From NCBI GenBank assembly GCA_029819875.1, contig JALGVG010000002.1:1-33096 (forward strand): a DNA stretch of 33,096 bases, given 5' to 3'. Positions 8,362 to 16,388 of the stretch are shown here, piece by piece; the first letter of the stretch is position 1; each line of letters starts with the position of its first letter. Position numbers and translations under genes: made by a program. The notes beneath the pieces are model-generated. The model was given only the letters and a program-made list of their open reading frames with translations. It was not told where the DNA came from and did no database searches. The DNA is from Candidatus Zipacnadia bacterium. Lineage in GTDB: Bacteria > Armatimonadota > Zipacnadia > Zipacnadales > Zipacnadaceae.

Positions 8362-8391
8362 GCACAAGGCCGGGGGGTATGCAGTCAGCAA

Positions 8392-9192
8392 ATGGGTAAG
8401 TTGCACGCGCAAGAGGGTGGCAATCGCACGAGCCGGGTGTTGACACGCCCCGGAGCGGGGGAATTCGACAGGATCGCGCCGTACTACGACCAGTTGATGG
8501 CGCACGTGCCGTACGGGCAGTGGGTGGATTACGTGCAGAGGCTGGCGGCCAGGCATGGCATCGGCGGCAATATCGTGCTGGACCTGGCCTGCGGGACGGG
8601 CAGCGTGGGGGCGGAGATGCTGCGCCGCGGCTACAAGGTGTACGGAGTGGACTTGTCGGAACCGATGGTGCGCCAGTGCGCCAGGCGCAGGCCCTACCTG
8701 CCGGCGGTGGTGATGGATGCGACGCGGCTGGGCATCAAGGCGGGGAGCATGGATATAGTGGTGTGCCTGTACGACAGCCTCAACTACATCCTGGACCCGG
8801 CGGGGCTGCAGCGCTGCTTTGAAGGAGTGTGGCGGGCACTGCGGCCGGGCGGGGGGTTCATTTTCGACCTCAACACGCGGCGGGCACTGCAGATCGGGCT
8901 GTTCACGCAGGACAACCTGGCGACGAACGAGCCGCTTCGCTACTGCTGGAAGTCGCACTGGGACGAGAGGGAGGGCCTCTGCCGGGTGGACATGTGGTTC
9001 GGCTGGTACGGGGAGGGGCGGCCGCTGGAGTTTACCGAGACGCATTATCAACGCGCCTATGATGAGCAGCAGGTGCGGTCAATGCTGGCGGCGGCCGGCT
9101 TTTGGCAGGTGACGGCCTACAGCGCCTACACCTTCACACCTCCCACGCGGTGGTCGGATCGCATCTATTACGTGGCGTGCAAAGGGAAATAG
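8392..9192 (+). CDS. Class I SAM-dependent methyltransferase
   Basis: This 266-residue protein has the Rossmann-like methyltransferase fold. Motif I is V-L-D-L-A-C-G-T-G-S-V-G (residues 62-73), the acidic end of strand 2 is V-Y-G-V-D-L-S (about 82-88), M-D-A-T is at motif III, and V-V-C-L-Y-D-S-L-N-Y-I fits motif IV. The front helix F-D-R-I-A-P-Y-Y-D (about 25-33) matches the 'YD' entry of the ubiquinone/malonyl-ACP/small-molecule methyltransferase group. The C-terminal half has aromatic-rich beta strands that probably cap the substrate pocket. It lies 30 bases after the membrane-anchored barrel protein, probably in one transcript. The substrate is unknown; a small-molecule or sugar methyltransferase is compatible with the context, but this is a guess. 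Confidence 0.87.
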   Translation: MGKLHAQEGGNRTSRVLTRPGAGEFDRIAPYYDQLMAHVPYGQWVDYVQRLAARHGIGGNIVLDLACGTGSVGAEMLRRGYKVYGVDLSEPMVRQCARRRPYLPAVVMDATRLGIKAGSMDIVVCLYDSLNYILDPAGLQRCFEGVWRALRPGGGFIFDLNTRRALQIGLFTQDNLATNEPLRYCWKSHWDEREGLCRVDMWFGWYGEGRPLEFTETHYQRAYDEQQVRSMLAAAGFWQVTAYSAYTFTPPTRWSDRIYYVACKGK

Positions 9193-9272
9193 CAGGCGGC
9201 GGCTAATATCGCCTATGCGAGGTAACTTGCAGTTGCAGTAAACCAGTGTAATCCTCCTGGGAGGGAGCGCCG

Positions 9273-12200
9273 ATGAGCCTGGAGAACATCAGGCGGCAAT
9301 TTGCAGATCCACCGAATGTTCATCGCTTTGCGCCGTTTTGGTTCTTGAATCACGAGTTGGAAGAGGCCGAGATGCGCTGGCAGGTGAGGGAGATGCACAG
9401 CCAGGGGGTGGGCGGATTCATCCTGCACGCCAGGCACGGACTGATAACGCCGTACATGTCGCAGGAGTGGATGGACAATCTTGCGGCGGCGATAGACGAG
9501 GGCAAGAAGCTGGCGATGAAGGCGTACCTGTACGACGAGAACAACTGGCCCAGCGGCCCGGCGGATGCCATGGTGTTCGAGGGGCACAGCGAATATCGCA
9601 TGTCGGGGGTGGTGTTAAGCGAGGAGTTCGAGGTGGCGCGGCGCGCCCGCGTGCGGCGCCGGTTGAAGGTGGAGGATGAGCTGATAGCGGTCATCGCGGT
9701 GCCGGTAGAGGACGGCGAGCCGGTGGAGTTTCCCGAATCGGCGGTGAACCTGGCCGATTTCGTGGAGGGCACCGAGCTTGACTGGCGGCCGCCGGGGGGA
9801 ACGTGGCGGGTCTACGTGTTCTCGCGGCGCTGGTTTGACGGGCACTTTTTCGGTTCATATCTTGATACCCTCAATCCGCAGGCGGTAAGGCGTTTCATCG
9901 AGCTTACGCACGAGCGGTATGCCGAGCGGTTTGGCAGTGAATTCGGAAGCACGATACAGGGCATTTTCACCGACGAGCCGTCAATGAATTTCAACGGTTC
10001 GGACGCCCTGCCGTGGACGGGGCGGCTGCCGGGGGAGTTCGAGTGGCGCAAGGGATACGAGCTGCTGCCGGCGCTGCCGGCGCTGTTCAGGGAGATGGGG
10101 CCTGCCACGGCGAAGATCCGCTGCGACTGGTACGACGTGACGACGAGCCTGTACACGGAGGCATATTTCAAGCAGATATACGAGTTTTGCGATGCACACA
10201 ACCTGTCACTGATGGGCCACGTGGACTGCGAGGGGGAGCTGGTGGAACACACGCGCCAGCAGGGCGACTTTTTCCGGGGGGCGCGCTGGATGCACTGGGG
10301 GGGAGTGGATTTTCTGTGCGAACTGACATGGCCTGCAGAGGACAGCCCGTGGGGCTTGAACAACCTGGCGGGGCCGAAGTTCGCTTCTTCGGCGGCGCAC
10401 CTGCTGGGCAAGCGGGTGGTGGGCTGCGAGTGCTTCGGCCTTGCCAGCCAGTGGGCCGTTGACCTGCGTAACCTCAAGTGGATGACCGACTGGATCGTGA
10501 CACTGGGGGTCAACCTGCTGGAGCCGCACGCCTTCTATTATTCCATCCAGGGTTTCCGCAAGTGGGAGTGCCCGCCCGGAGAGTTCTACCAGTCGGCCTT
10601 CTGGCCGTATTACCGGCACCTGGCTGACTATGCAGGGCGTCTTTGCTCGCTGTTTATTGACGGGCAGCACCGGGCGGACGTGGCGTTCTTTTATCCAATC
10701 AAGTCGATGTGGGCGGAACTGGGGCCGGGGCCGACGGCGAAGGCCAAGGAGCTGACCGAGAGCTTCAACCGCCTGGGGAGGCTGCTGCTGAAGCTGAACT
10801 TCGACTTTGACGTAGTCAGCGAGGAGATGCTGCAGGAGGCGGAATTCGAGGACGGCACGATACTGATCAAGCACCCCGACGGCAGTGCCGCCGAACGGTT
10901 CAAGATCCTGGCGATGCCGGCCGTGACCACGATAAGCAGGCAGACGGCCCGCAAGCTGCTGGAGTTCGTGCGCTGCGGAGGGCGCATCGTGGCAATCGGC
11001 GAGCTGCCCAGCAAGTCTCCCGAGCAGGGGGAGGACTGCGAAGTGGCCGAGATCTTCCGGCAGATATTCGGCCCCGACTACGAGGCCGGCTTCGGGGTGG
11101 CGGAGGCGGCAAGGCCGGTGCTATCGGAGAAGGCGTTGGCGGGGTGGAGCGGCGGCATCCTGGTGGGCGTCCCGCCCGCGGTGGATGACGAGGCGGTGCT
11201 GCCGGCGTTGGCGGAAGTGCTCGAGGCGGCCATCGAGGCAGACGTGACGGTCAGGGCAGCCGGCCAGCCGGTGCCGGAGGTCGTGCACCTGCACTACGTG
11301 CGCGAGGGCGTGCACTTGTTCATGTTTACGAACACCTCGCGCCAACGGAAGCATGAAGTGGAGGCGACCATGGCGGTCACCGGGGAGGTGAGTATCTGGA
11401 ATGCACAGGACGGCAGCGTGCAGCCGGCGCCGGTGGCGAGGGGAGAGACAACCCGGACGGTGGTGCCGTTGAGCCTGGAGCCGACGGAAAGCGTAATCCT
11501 GGCCGTGGACCCGTCGCGGGAGTGCCCCAGCACGCCGCTGATCGCCGCCGACCTGCCCATCGTGCGGGTGGAAGGTAACAAGGCCGTGGGGCTGACGGCA
11601 CAGGCCGGAACATACAGCGTGACGGTCGGCGGACGGGGGGAGGAGGGGGAGGTGGTGCGGGTGCGTGTGGCGCGGCCGCCTGCACCGCTGGTGCTGGAGG
11701 ACAGGTGGCAGTTCACCACCGACAAGCCCAACTGCTTGCCCTTGACGCGCTGGAGCTACGAGATGCGCAACGAGGTGACGGGGCGGGACTCGGATGCCAA
11801 TCGGCGGGTATACACAAGTTGCTTCGATGCCGATATCGTTCCCGGGCAGGCGCGGCTGCTGCTGGACGGCCTGGCCGTGGAGAAGGTGTGGAAGCGCTCG
11901 CGGCCGATAAGCTACAAGGTGGAGGTCAACGGCCAGCGCATCGAGCACTTCGAGCCGGGCACGTACCTCGATCACTACATATACGAGGCGGACTTAAGCG
12001 GTATCTTGCGCGAAGGACGCAACGAGATAGTGATCGAGACCGAAGGCCACCTGTACGAGCCGGGGGCGCTGCAGCATCCGGTTGTGATAGTGGGACGATT
12101 CGCCGTCGCCGAGGAGGGGCAGGTACCGAGGCTGACGGCGGAACCGGGCGAGATTACCGCCGAGGGATGGGAAGGCCAAGGCTATCCTTACTATTCGGGA

Positions 12201-12500
12201 GTGGGCATCTATTCGCAGACCTTCCGCCTGACAGCGGCGCGGTGCGCATGCGAGTTGTGGCTGGAGATGGAGCGTCCCCGGGACCTGGCGGAGGTGCTGG
12301 TGAACGGCAAGAGCTGCGGGGTGCGCTGCTGGGAACCGTTCAAATGGAACATCGGTTCGGCGGCAAAGACGGGGATAAATACCATCGAGATCCGGGTGGC
12401 GAACTCGATGCAGAACCTGCTGGTGCAGCAGCCGCGGCCCTCGGGCATTGTGGGGACGGTGACAATCGTGCCGTACCGCCGGGTGCAGTTTGAATGGTAG
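9273..12500 (+). CDS. GH106-like (alpha-L-rhamnosidase-type) glycoside hydrolase
   Basis: This 1075-residue protein lacks a signal peptide and is probably cytoplasmic. The N-terminal half looks like a TIM barrel of the GH106/GH2-related group: W-F-L-N-H-E-L (about 23-29), G-V-G-G-F-I-L-H-A-R-H-G, Y-D-E-N-N-W-P-S-G (88-96), I-F-T-D-E-P-S (231-237), G-H-V-D-C-E-G-E-L (315-323) and G-C-E-C-F-G (384-389). E235 and E386 are candidate catalytic acids. The middle (about 465-690) resembles a glutamine-amidotransferase-like/beta-galactosidase trimerisation-type domain. The last 250 residues contain jelly-roll sugar-binding-like segments (Y-K-V-E-V-N-G-Q and A-E-V-L-V-N-G-K). The ATG has a GGGAGGGAG Shine-Dalgarno. 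Alpha-L-rhamnosidase activity on plant glycans is the best inference; specificity is not proven. Confidence 0.7.
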   Translation: MSLENIRRQFADPPNVHRFAPFWFLNHELEEAEMRWQVREMHSQGVGGFILHARHGLITPYMSQEWMDNLAAAIDEGKKLAMKAYLYDENNWPSGPADAMVFEGHSEYRMSGVVLSEEFEVARRARVRRRLKVEDELIAVIAVPVEDGEPVEFPESAVNLADFVEGTELDWRPPGGTWRVYVFSRRWFDGHFFGSYLDTLNPQAVRRFIELTHERYAERFGSEFGSTIQGIFTDEPSMNFNGSDALPWTGRLPGEFEWRKGYELLPALPALFREMGPATAKIRCDWYDVTTSLYTEAYFKQIYEFCDAHNLSLMGHVDCEGELVEHTRQQGDFFRGARWMHWGGVDFLCELTWPAEDSPWGLNNLAGPKFASSAAHLLGKRVVGCECFGLASQWAVDLRNLKWMTDWIVTLGVNLLEPHAFYYSIQGFRKWECPPGEFYQSAFWPYYRHLADYAGRLCSLFIDGQHRADVAFFYPIKSMWAELGPGPTAKAKELTESFNRLGRLLLKLNFDFDVVSEEMLQEAEFEDGTILIKHPDGSAAERFKILAMPAVTTISRQTARKLLEFVRCGGRIVAIGELPSKSPEQGEDCEVAEIFRQIFGPDYEAGFGVAEAARPVLSEKALAGWSGGILVGVPPAVDDEAVLPALAEVLEAAIEADVTVRAAGQPVPEVVHLHYVREGVHLFMFTNTSRQRKHEVEATMAVTGEVSIWNAQDGSVQPAPVARGETTRTVVPLSLEPTESVILAVDPSRECPSTPLIAADLPIVRVEGNKAVGLTAQAGTYSVTVGGRGEEGEVVRVRVARPPAPLVLEDRWQFTTDKPNCLPLTRWSYEMRNEVTGRDSDANRRVYTSCFDADIVPGQARLLLDGLAVEKVWKRSRPISYKVEVNGQRIEHFEPGTYLDHYIYEADLSGILREGRNEIVIETEGHLYEPGALQHPVVIVGRFAVAEEGQVPRLTAEPGEITAEGWEGQGYPYYSGVGIYSQTFRLTAARCACELWLEMERPRDLAEVLVNGKSCGVRCWEPFKWNIGSAAKTGINTIEIRVANSMQNLLVQQPRPSGIVGTVTIVPYRRVQFEW

Positions 12501-12528
12501 CAGCAGCGACGGGGCGGGACAGGGGCGG

Positions 12529-13077
12529 TCAGGAGGAGGCGGTTTCGGCGGCGGTAACCGGCAGCAAGGTCTCCGGCGCCGGTTGGGGGACGGCGAACCG
12601 GCGGGCGCACAGGTAGGCCTGCCGGTGGCTGGGGTAGACGAGGGTGCGGGCCCACAGGACGTTGACGGCAATCAAGGGGCCGCCGACGGGAGGGAAGACC
12701 AGCAGGCTGCCGATAAGGTGGCCGACGACCATGCCCATCAGCCAGGGAGCGGTCATCATAACGACGTACTCCTCGAGAATGAACACGCGCTGGAACCGGG
12801 CGCCGTCACGCAAGGCCTGGATCTTGTGATACAGGTAAGCGCGCTGCAACCCCACGATGGGCAGGCCGATGAGCAGCCCCACCGCTACGCAGCACAGCAG
12901 GCCCGCCCAGCCCCATTGTATGATAGCCACCGCTCCGGGCACGGCCAGTACCAATGCCTCGACAGGCAGCGTGTGGGTGTGAAACGAACAGGCGACCAGG
13001 ATATTCATGACCAGGGGAACGAGCAAATAGGCAGCCAACACGAACAGAGGGTGGTTGAGAAGGTTTATCTTGAACAT
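12529..13077 (-). CDS. Small integral membrane protein of unknown function
   Basis: The frame encodes about 182 residues with roughly four hydrophobic segments: F-V-L-A-A-Y-L-L-V-P-L-V near the start, L-V-L-A-V-P-G-A-V-A-I-I, G-L-L-C-C-V-A-V-G-L-L-I-G-L, and V-V-M-M-T-A-P-W-L-M-G-M-V-V-G. A hydrophilic C-terminus ends in A-A-E-T-A-S-S. No family was recognised. The ATG at 13077 directly follows an in-frame GTG (13080), either of which could be the start; a G-rich stretch 5' of them could serve as Shine-Dalgarno. It ends 28 bases from the end of the convergent GH106-like gene and stands alone on its strand. Its hydrophobic pattern makes a real gene more likely than the overlapping opposite-strand frame. 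Confidence 0.6.
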   Translation of the reverse strand: MFKINLLNHPLFVLAAYLLVPLVMNILVACSFHTHTLPVEALVLAVPGAVAIIQWGWAGLLCCVAVGLLIGLPIVGLQRAYLYHKIQALRDGARFQRVFILEEYVVMMTAPWLMGMVVGHLIGSLLVFPPVGGPLIAVNVLWARTLVYPSHRQAYLCARRFAVPQPAPETLLPVTAAETASS

Positions 13078-13607
13078 CACGGTAGCGCCCCCGTAAGTAG
13101 AGCGGGTAGTGGGAACTACAATGGCTGTGCCGGCGTCTATCTTTCAAAGAGCCATGCCGATGCACAAACAGGTGCCATGAGAAGTGTGATGTAAACAAAC
13201 ATTAACAATGCAAAATGCGCGCGTCAAGCGAATGATTAAACCTTGAGCATACGCAAGAAGTTCGATGAATAATTCTTGGGAGAAATAAAGGATTCGCGGC
13301 AACCGAGGGCTAATTACAGGGGCAGGAGAACGCACGGGAGCGTGCAACGGCGGGCGTGCGGCGGCAGCCGCGGAGGCGGTGAGAGTTGCGAAACGCCAAG
13401 GCGGACGCCGCCCAGGCGGCAGGGCCGAGCTTTACAGGCAATCACAGGGGGCCATGTTTCGGTTGAATCACATTGCCAAGACAGGTAGGTTGCAGCCATT
13501 GGTCTGCCTGCTGTCATATCGGGGTTGGACAAGTCAGACAATAATGTCTAGGAGCGCTAAATGCAGGGTATATTACTACCGAGAAAAGGCGCAGAGGAGT
13601 GATTGCC
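13078..13607. other. Long divergent intergenic region with G+C-rich inverted repeats
   Basis: This 530-base gap lies between two divergent genes. The left third (about 13180-13290) is relatively A+T-rich and could hold promoters for both. One weak minus-strand -35-like TTGACG is read from 13227 to 13222. The middle (13310-13480) is very G+C-rich, with inverted repeats such as GCACG 13332-13336 / CGTGC 13341-13345 and GCCGCC/GGCGGC around 13410-13425. It suggests a structured leader RNA, but matches no riboswitch consensus I could recall. No convincing gene was seen in any frame. Confidence 0.5.
13536..13549. repeat. Short palindrome AGACA-N4-TGTCT upstream of the lipoprotein gene
   Basis: AGACA (13536-13540) and TGTCT (13545-13549) are perfect inverted halves around ATAA. 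They lie about 60 bases before the lipoprotein start codon and about 20 bases before a TATATT (13569-13574) that could be a -10 element. A repressor or activator site is possible, but no bound protein can be named. Confidence 0.35.
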
Positions 13608-14768
13608 ATGAAGCTGTGGACAGCCAGTGCAGCAGTGGCAGCGGCTGCACTGATAGTGGTGCTGGTAAGCGGGTGCGGTGGCGGCGGCAGTCCGGCGACG
13701 GACTGGGCGCGGTACACGCCCCCGGCGCAGGTAGTGCCCGTTGAGCAGCAGCAGGAATTTGCAGTGAGCCAGACGGTGGAGCCGGTGGGAAGTTCAACGT
13801 CAGAGGCGACGGGCCCGCGGGAGATGATCGAGGCCGGCACTGCGCCGATTGCACCGGTGGTGGAGTACACGGTGCAGGAAAGCGGCCTCAGCGGGTACCT
13901 GCCGGTGCAGGTGCAGTCGGCCGGCGGTTCACATCCCAACCTGGTATTGGCCATCGCCAAGCTGATGCGGGGGGCCATTGCCCAATCCGCCCAGAGCCGG
14001 CCGGCGCAGGAGAACGTGATAGAGATAGACTGGACCGACCCGGTCACCGGTATCCACTGGACGGGAAGTTTCCGGCAGGTGCTTACCGGCTACCGCCTGG
14101 ACCTGCACGGCGAGGGTCCCAACACTGATGTGACGGTCACGGCCTCGATAAACGTGACCACGCTCAGTTCGGCGACGGCGTCGCTTGCCATCGAGGGCTC
14201 GGTGGCGGCCGAGGTGGACCTGGTCAATTGGCAGACCGGGGAATGTGAGCCGCGCAGTGGTCGGGCGATCCTCAATGACCGGTTCCGCATCACCGCCACT
14301 ACCGAGGACGAAGTGACGACCGCGTTCAACGGCACCTGCTCGGTGGATGACAGGTTCGAGGTGCTGGAGGATGACCAGTGGGTCACCAAGGTGAGGCAGG
14401 AAGGGAGCCTGGGCTTCAACGGAACGCTGACGGACGAGACAGGGGCGGCGAGCGGCGAGTTTGACCTCTACTTCGGCGTCGAGGCGGGCGAGGAGCTGTT
14501 CTGGGCGCATCACACCGGCAGCGTGGAAGCCGAATACGACCTGGTTGCCGAGGAGGGCTGGATAGAGGTAACCCATGACGTGGAACTGAGCAACGGCATG
14601 ACCGGCCACGTGGCCATGGACCGCGACGGCAACCTGGACGGCTGGATCCGCGACGCCGATGGTGAATTGCTGGCTACCATCACCGGCAACCTCTACGACG
14701 GAACCGGCCAGATCATCTGGACGGACGGCACCATAGAGCCGATAAATCCGGTTGGTCCGCTTCTGTAG
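13608..14768 (+). CDS. Secreted lipoprotein of unknown function, beta-rich
   Basis: This 386-residue protein begins with a short basic N-terminus and hydrophobic core, then the lipobox V-S-G-C with the acylated cysteine at C23 and a glycine run after it. The ATG at 13608 with AGAGGAG Shine-Dalgarno (13593-13599) is preferred to an ATT/ATG-like extension 9 bases upstream. The mature part is rich in alternating polar/hydrophobic strands with many Thr, Asp and Glu, for example T-D-V-T-V-T-A-S-I-N-V-T-T-L, F-N-G-T-C-S-V-D-D and F-N-G-T-L-T-D-E-T-G. That suggests one or more beta-sandwich or beta-barrel-like sheets. F-N-G-T occurs twice, hinting at internal repetition. No known family was recognised. 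A terminator follows, so it is probably a single-gene transcript. Confidence 0.78.
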   Translation: MKLWTASAAVAAAALIVVLVSGCGGGGSPATDWARYTPPAQVVPVEQQQEFAVSQTVEPVGSSTSEATGPREMIEAGTAPIAPVVEYTVQESGLSGYLPVQVQSAGGSHPNLVLAIAKLMRGAIAQSAQSRPAQENVIEIDWTDPVTGIHWTGSFRQVLTGYRLDLHGEGPNTDVTVTASINVTTLSSATASLAIEGSVAAEVDLVNWQTGECEPRSGRAILNDRFRITATTEDEVTTAFNGTCSVDDRFEVLEDDQWVTKVRQEGSLGFNGTLTDETGAASGEFDLYFGVEAGEELFWAHHTGSVEAEYDLVAEEGWIEVTHDVELSNGMTGHVAMDRDGNLDGWIRDADGELLATITGNLYDGTGQIIWTDGTIEPINPVGPLL

Positions 14769-14809
14769 CGATCTGCAGCACAGCGACAGGCAGAGAAAGG
14801 GTATGTGCC

Positions 14810-14843
14810 CGGCCGGGGCGGGGAAGCCTCGGCCGTGTTTTTT
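14810..14843 (+). terminator. Intrinsic terminator of the lipoprotein gene
   Basis: CGGCCG (14810-14815) pairs with CGGCCG (14830-14835). It is extended through a G-T pair by GGC/GCC (14817-14819 / 14826-14828) and closes a GGGGAA loop. The stem is followed by TG and six T residues (14838-14843). It works in the + direction only and lies 41 bases past the lipoprotein stop. Confidence 0.85.
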
Positions 14844-14852
14844 GGGGGGCCT

Positions 14853-16367
14853 TCAATCGCCGCAAGCAGGGCCGGATTGCACGCCGAGGCGGGCGGCAAG
14901 CTGGCGGGCAAGCTGCAGCGCCTGCCGGCGGTTGCAGATGGCGCCGTCGGCCCGGGCATCCTCCACTTCGTCGAGGATGACGCGGAAATGCGGCCCGGGC
15001 GTAAGCCCCAGTTCCTCGATCAAGTCACGTCCGCGCAGCAGCGGTTCCGTGGCCTGCTCGTTCACCCACTGCAGGTAGCGGACGAGCATGTCGTCAAGCA
15101 GCAGCGTGCAGTCGTGCCGGTACTTGGGGCTGGTGGCCGGCCCGCGGCAGGCGTACAGGTCGGCGCAGGCCAACAGGACCAGGCCCACGCCGTGAGGGTG
15201 TGCCAGGCGCATCAGGCGGCGGACGGCACGCATCGAGAGGGCGTCGGAGGGGGGCTGGTGCCGGCAATTGCTGTCGTGAAGGGCCGCGCGGACGAGGTGG
15301 AGAGGGCGCAGGTGGAGGCGGACGAGGCGCTCGACCAGCACGCGGATGTCGCGGGCAAGCCGCAAGCGCCGGGTGATCGTTGCGGCAATGTCCGCTCCTA
15401 TCTGCTCGTGGCCGCGGAACCACACCCGCCCGGCCTCGTCCACCGTCCTGGTAGCCGGCTTGCCCAGGTCATGCACCAAGGCGGCCAACTTCAGCCCGGC
15501 GATCACCCCGGGGGCGGACAGGTAGTCGCTGACCGCACCGGCGGCACGGGGCAGCACAGCGGCGGGCCGGCTGATAATCTTCTCCAGCTCCTCGACGGTA
15601 AGCAGGGAGTGCCGCCAGACGTCGAGGTGATGATAGCCGCCTTGGCGGACGCCGCGGGCGGGGCCGATCTCGGGCAGAATCTGCTCCAAGAGGCCGGCGT
15701 CATCGGCGCTGCGCAGGCAGGCGGCGGCGCGGCTGCAAGCCAGCAGCTTCAGCAGCTCGGCACCCACCCGTTCGCCGGCCGCGTGCTTGATGCCCGGGGC
15801 AAGCTCGCGGATCCACGACAGCGTCGCTGGCTCAATGGTGAAGTCCAGTTCGCCGGCCAGGCGGAAAGCGCGCAGGCAGCGCAGACCGTCAGCGGCAAGA
15901 TTGGCACGCGCCACCGCGCGGATGGTGCGGGAAGCGAGGTCCTCCAGCCCGCCGCAGGGGTCGAGGAGGGCAAGGCTTTCGGTGCCGGGGGCGGCAAGCA
16001 GCCAGGCGCAGGCATTGACGGTGAAATCGCGGGCTTGCAGGTCGGAGAGGATGTCCGGGCCGCGCAACTGGGCGAAGTCAAGTTGGCGGCGCTTGCCGGC
16101 ATCGTGGGGGTTGAGCACCACGCGGGCGGTGACGAAATCCTCATGCAACACAACAAAGGCGCCGTTGAGGCGGTCGGCCACGTGGCGGGCGAAGTCGGCG
16201 GCGTCGGCGAGGGCGAAGTCCAGGTCGCGGGGGGCCCTGCCCAGCAGAATGTCGCGCAAGGCACCGCCGACGAGGTACAGCCGGCTTGCGGTCGCCGCCG
16301 CCAGGTGCGCCAGTTGCGGCAACAGCGGGTCGGAGTGCAAGATTTGGTGAGCGGAGGGTAGTTGCAT
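14853..16367 (-). CDS. CCA tRNA nucleotidyltransferase / poly(A) polymerase family protein with HD domain
   Basis: This is a class II nucleotidyltransferase of 504 residues that adds CCA (or part of it) to tRNA 3' ends, or poly(A) to RNA. The head domain has L-V-G-G-A-L-R-D-I-L-L-G (32-43) and the catalytic pair D48/D50 in R-D-L-D. R-D-F-T-V-N-A (113-119) and the neck helix with L-R-C-L-R-A-F-R-L (162-170) follow. A C-terminal HD domain has Y-H-H-L-D-V-W-R-H-S (245-254), V-H-D-L-G-K-P (298-304) and G-H-E (319-321), giving phosphohydrolase activity in some relatives. Whether this enzyme adds CCA, CC, A or poly(A) cannot be told from these motifs. It ends the minus-strand run, 21 bases after the GT-C-like gene. 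Confidence 0.9.
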   Translation of the reverse strand: MQLPSAHQILHSDPLLPQLAHLAAATASRLYLVGGALRDILLGRAPRDLDFALADAADFARHVADRLNGAFVVLHEDFVTARVVLNPHDAGKRRQLDFAQLRGPDILSDLQARDFTVNACAWLLAAPGTESLALLDPCGGLEDLASRTIRAVARANLAADGLRCLRAFRLAGELDFTIEPATLSWIRELAPGIKHAAGERVGAELLKLLACSRAAACLRSADDAGLLEQILPEIGPARGVRQGGYHHLDVWRHSLLTVEELEKIISRPAAVLPRAAGAVSDYLSAPGVIAGLKLAALVHDLGKPATRTVDEAGRVWFRGHEQIGADIAATITRRLRLARDIRVLVERLVRLHLRPLHLVRAALHDSNCRHQPPSDALSMRAVRRLMRLAHPHGVGLVLLACADLYACRGPATSPKYRHDCTLLLDDMLVRYLQWVNEQATEPLLRGRDLIEELGLTPGPHFRVILDEVEDARADGAICNRRQALQLARQLAARLGVQSGPACGD

Positions 16368-16388
16368 TGCAGTTGTAGTATAGCGCGG

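Noticed and set aside
7489-9051. Long minus-strand frame (520 codons) opposite the barrel protein and the methyltransferase
   Set aside because: It spans two recognisable + strand genes and has antisense-type composition.
12490-13194. + strand frame of 234 codons overlapping the small membrane-protein gene
   Set aside because: It is Gln/Gly/His-rich without domains, whereas the minus strand gives a clean hydrophobic pattern.
13310-13480. Cyclic-di-GMP, cobalamin, SAM or c-di-AMP riboswitch
   Set aside because: The conserved core segments of these classes were looked for and not found.
14805-16361. Long + strand frame (518 codons) opposite the CCA/poly(A) polymerase gene
   Set aside because: It is Gly/Ala/Gln-rich with no domain; the opposite strand carries full nucleotidyltransferase and HD motifs.
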